A stretch of 64,000 nucleotides of DNA. Source: SXVE01 sp036388895 (lineage in GTDB: Bacteria > Acidobacteriota > Blastocatellia > Pyrinomonadales > Pyrinomonadaceae). Every line of letters begins with the position of its first letter. The first letter of the stretch is position 1. The notes below the pieces were generated by a model. It was not told where the DNA came from, did no database searches, and saw only the letters and a program-made list of their open reading frames with translations. The stretch is from assembly GCA_036388895.1 (NCBI GenBank), contig DASVQY010000026.1, forward strand, positions 1-64,000, given 5' to 3'. Of this stretch, positions 61,629 through 64,000 are shown one piece after another. Position numbers and translations under genes: made by a program.

Positions 61629-62459
61629 CTAATTCTTAAAACGCTGCTGCGTTAAACGCAAAATAATTGCGAAAAGCAGCGTAAACACCAGCAAAATCGC
61701 CCAAGCGCCGAGCGCCGTCGTCCAAGCCCACGACCATTTGCCGCGAAAACCGCCGAGAAGCGCGCCGATTGTCAAACCGAACGAGGAAAAAACGCCGATT
61801 GCCGCTAATATCTTGCCTTCGCTGATAAAACGCAAAATCAAAGACGGCAGAAACGTCACGAATTCGTAAATCAGAAACGGAATCTTCTTCAAATCGTTTC
61901 CGAGAGATTTTGTTTCCTGTCCGGCGCCGACCAGAAGAACGCCGTGCCGCATAACGAACAGGTTGAACAATGCCGAAAGAACAGAAAACAAAACCGATAC
62001 GGCGAAAGCTTTCTGACGAGCGTTGTTTTCCGAAGCGGCAAAGACCGTATTAAAGTACGTCTCTTGCGCGTAGTGCGTGACGTATTCGACCGAATGACTG
62101 AAAACGGGCAAAGTAACGGTGACAATCAAGGTCGCCAGCCAAGCCGGCGTCGCACGCCGAAAGGATTGAACGATTGCGCCCGATAAACCGGAGGTGAAAA
62201 AGCGAAAACTCAATTCAACCAAAACTGCCGTTAAAGTTACGACCCAATTTTCCTTGCTCGCTTTATAAACCGTAAAATAAAACGAAGCGCGAAGCATCGC
62301 CCCGAGCAAGCCAGCTTTCCAGTTCCAGCGCGTAATAAGCTGCGCCGGATGCTGCAATAAGCTGCGAAAAACATCGCCGACCGAGATGCGCTCGTCGCGT
62401 ATTTCCTCGAGATCGTCCGCCTCGGCAATTGAATAATGTATTTCTTCTGAATTCGTCAT
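61629..62459 (-). CDS. Multi-pass membrane protein of unknown function
   Basis: A 276-residue protein with an acidic N-terminus (SIAEADDLEEIRDERISVGD) and about six hydrophobic helices, including LIVTVTLPVFSHSVEYVTHY-adjacent ones, AVSVLFSVLSALFNLFVM and IGVFSSFGLTIGALLGGF. I do not recognise the family. It sits between two GT4 genes, so it may act in the same glycan or lipid pathway. I chose ATG 62459; the open frame extends 47 codons into the 3' end of the next gene without plausible sequence. Confidence 0.75.
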   Translation of the reverse strand: MTNSEEIHYSIAEADDLEEIRDERISVGDVFRSLLQHPAQLITRWNWKAGLLGAMLRASFYFTVYKASKENWVVTLTAVLVELSFRFFTSGLSGAIVQSFRRATPAWLATLIVTVTLPVFSHSVEYVTHYAQETYFNTVFAASENNARQKAFAVSVLFSVLSALFNLFVMRHGVLLVGAGQETKSLGNDLKKIPFLIYEFVTFLPSLILRFISEGKILAAIGVFSSFGLTIGALLGGFRGKWSWAWTTALGAWAILLVFTLLFAIILRLTQQRFKN

Positions 62460-62475
62460 TCGCTTTTTTTGCTCG

Positions 62476-63681
62476 TTATTTCGCTTGTTGTTTGGCTTGT
62501 TTGGCTTGTTTGGCTTTTTTGTTAAAGGCTTCTCGATACGCGCTGTACACGCTCTCGAAAACCGAATCCCACGAGCGCGAATGAGCATAGGTCCGCGCAT
62601 TTTTTTTCATCGTCGCTAATTTTTCGGGATTGTCTATCAAATCAACCGAATGTTTGACGAAATCATCGAAATTTTTAGCGACGAAACCGGTTTCGCCTTC
62701 GACGATAATAAATTTCGGTCCGCCCTGATCGGTCACAATGCACGGAACGCCCGAAGCGTTTGCTTCCTGCACGACGTTGCCGAAAGCGTCGGTTTCCGAC
62801 GGAAACACGAAAATATCAATATTAGCATACGCTTCGGCTAATCGCTCGCCATCGAGAAAGCCCGTGAGCACCGCCGTTTTCATATTTTGTTTCAAATACT
62901 CGCGTTCGCTGCCCTCGCCGACGATTAAGAATTTGATATTTGTTTTTCCGAGTTCGAGCAATTTCTTTTCGAGTTCGGCGAGCAGCCGCACGTTTTTTTC
63001 GGCGCGCAAACGACCGACAAAGCCGAAACAAACCTTTTTGCCTTCTCTGGTTCGTTTCTGCGGCGTGAACATTTCCGTGTCAACGCCGCGTACCATCAAA
63101 CGCGCTTTTCTGCCCGTCCCGCGTTCGAGCATTTCGACCAGCTCTTGATTCGGAGCGAGCAAAACCTGCGGCATTTTATAATAAAGTTTCGCGCCGTCGA
63201 GAATCTTTCGTTCGATAAAATTCGTTAAACTCGATTTGGCTTCTTCCGACAAAAAACCGAATTTATTTTGCAAGCGACGTGCGGCGTATTCGTGAATATT
63301 CGTGTGCCAGGAGCCGACCATCGCGATGCCCATTTTCCAGGCGAGGTAAGCTCCGATAATGCTCACATCGTTCAAACCGGTTATGTGAATGACATCGGGA
63401 CGGAATTTTTTGAGTTCGCTTTCGACGAAACTGCTGTGGCGCTGAAACAGCGGATCGTATTGCAGACCTTCGTCCATCGTAAAAGAAACCGGCGAGCGTT
63501 TCAGCGAAACGTATTTCACGCTGCCGTCCACGGTCATTTCGGTTTTTTCTCCGGCGTGGACGCACAAAAACGGATAGTCGCGTTCGCGAGCGTAGCCGAC
63601 AAGTCTTTTACTGGTCATCGCGACGCCGTTTACTTCCAGAAACGAATCGGGGAAAAAGGCGACGCGCAGAATTTTATCCAC
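62476..63681 (-). CDS. Glycosyltransferase, GT4 family
   Basis: A 401-residue GT-B enzyme. It starts ILRVAFFPDSFLEVNGVAMT, a common opening of GT4 enzymes acting on lipids. Signatures include VIHITGLNDVSIIGAYLAWK, GSWHTNIHEYAARRL, CFGFVGRLRAEKNVRLLAEL, IVGEGSEREYLKQN and the donor motif PSETDAFGNVVQEANASGVP. The C-terminus ends in a short Lys-Gln-Ala repeat (AKQAKQAKQQAK) encoded by a small tandem repeat. The membrane protein gene starts 17 nt downstream of the stop. Confidence 0.92.
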   Translation of the reverse strand: MDKILRVAFFPDSFLEVNGVAMTSKRLVGYARERDYPFLCVHAGEKTEMTVDGSVKYVSLKRSPVSFTMDEGLQYDPLFQRHSSFVESELKKFRPDVIHITGLNDVSIIGAYLAWKMGIAMVGSWHTNIHEYAARRLQNKFGFLSEEAKSSLTNFIERKILDGAKLYYKMPQVLLAPNQELVEMLERGTGRKARLMVRGVDTEMFTPQKRTREGKKVCFGFVGRLRAEKNVRLLAELEKKLLELGKTNIKFLIVGEGSEREYLKQNMKTAVLTGFLDGERLAEAYANIDIFVFPSETDAFGNVVQEANASGVPCIVTDQGGPKFIIVEGETGFVAKNFDDFVKHSVDLIDNPEKLATMKKNARTYAHSRSWDSVFESVYSAYREAFNKKAKQAKQAKQQAK

Positions 63682-63761
63682 TTTTATCTTTGTTTTATCT
63701 TTATTAAATCAAATGGCGGGCTTAAAAACCCGCCGCTAAACTTTAACTATTATATAAGTTT

Positions 63762-64000
63762 TTACGAGACTGCATCGGACGTAAGGCTCGTCGAAATTTC
63801 CTCTCGATTGGAAATTTCAAATTTTGTTTGAGCCGCCGTTTTCGGAACCCGATCTTTTTTGTGTCGGGCGAGCGCGAAGAACGGACGCATTTTCGGACTG
63901 CCGAAAACGCCGAGCGTCCAGATCGCCCAGCGGAGCCACGTCGGTCCGCCGTAAACCCAATGAACCGAAAGCGGTCGCGTTCCGTGTCCGTCTCCGACAT
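63762..64000 (-). CDS. 3' end of a truncated coding region (product unknown)
   Basis: The window edge cuts this gene; only the last 78 or so codons are present. The frame reads GDGHGTRPLSVHWVYGGPTW and LRWAIWTLGVFGSPKMRPFF, then a basic and polar tail ending SDAVS. One amphipathic or transmembrane segment is likely. This frame has aromatic residues and codon use like its neighbours. An overlapping frame from 64000 is Arg-rich and not credible. It is on the same strand as the glycosyltransferase group. Confidence 0.6.
   Translation of the reverse strand, partial: VGDGHGTRPLSVHWVYGGPTWLRWAIWTLGVFGSPKMRPFFALARHKKDRVPKTAAQTKFEISNREEISTSLTSDAVS

Noticed and set aside
63743..64000. Open frame on the minus strand from the window edge starting ATGTCGGAGACGGAC
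   Set aside because: The product is Arg/Ser-rich with no fold-like pattern. The overlapping frame with HWVYGGPTWLRWAIW is far more protein-like.

Overview
The window looks like chromosomal DNA of an Acidobacteriota member, probably Blastocatellia/Pyrinomonadales-like. This is inference from gene types, not from a marker gene. The pointers are a VWFA protein of the acidobacterial kind, an Oar-like TonB receptor with an N-terminal carboxypeptidase-regulatory domain, an ECF sigma/anti-sigma cassette, moderate GC, and many secreted peptidases and glycine-zipper proteins. No integrase, transposase, phage gene, rRNA or CRISPR array was seen.

Layout. 1-2500: tRNA-Val(GAC) with its promoter, a HAD phosphatase, a GlsB/YeaQ membrane protein behind a sigma-54-type promoter, and a HutG-like ureohydrolase. 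2473-7706: a trpDCFBA operon preceded by a complete ribosome-mediated attenuator (leader peptide with Trp-Leu-Trp, antiterminator, terminator). 7.8-12.4 kb: VWA protein, DinB protein, hutU, and a broken pentapeptide-type membrane protein gene next to a vapBC pair lying between short direct repeats. 12.5-18.5 kb: a membrane-anchored protein, an M19 dipeptidase, a glycine-zipper protein with a near-consensus sigma-54 promoter, a three-gene ECF sigma/anti-sigma/secreted-protein cassette, and a single-domain response regulator. 18.9-26.7 kb: an AhpD-like protein with in-frame UGA and an adjacent SECIS-like hairpin (probable selenoprotein), a LOG-family hydrolase, hutI, an S9 peptidase, hutH and an M15-like peptidase. 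With hutU and hutG, the whole histidine-to-glutamate route lies within 25 kb but in separate transcription units.

26.8-41.2 kb is the most distinctive block. It has an M36-like metalloprotease, a subtilisin with SLH domains, and a second subtilisin carrying 18 copies of an octapeptide [IV]TFTGADG before its protease domain. Between them sit a STAND-ATPase/SARP (BTAD) regulator and a truncated STAND-ATPase protein. Direct repeats of CTCAAGT with an 11-bp period, the geometry of SARP operators, lie upstream of both minus-strand proteases (same 11/21/11 spacing, about 66-70 bp before each start codon) and on both sides of the divergent intergenic region of the regulator. I propose a self-contained regulon of secreted proteases.

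41.4-55.4 kb is mostly housekeeping: dus, a frameshifted outer-membrane-type protein, an S4-domain protein, a SurA-like foldase, mfd, lysS with an AT-rich internal insertion, an RraB-family protein, a DMT transporter and an acyltransferase. 55.5-64 kb, all on the minus strand, has a TonB-dependent receptor, an ABC permease, two GT4 glycosyltransferases flanking a membrane protein, and the 3' end of one more gene. trpF and lysS both contain alien-looking AT-rich coding segments fused in frame. Four intergenic inverted repeats are present, two of which supply the last codons of a neighbouring gene (trpC, mfd).
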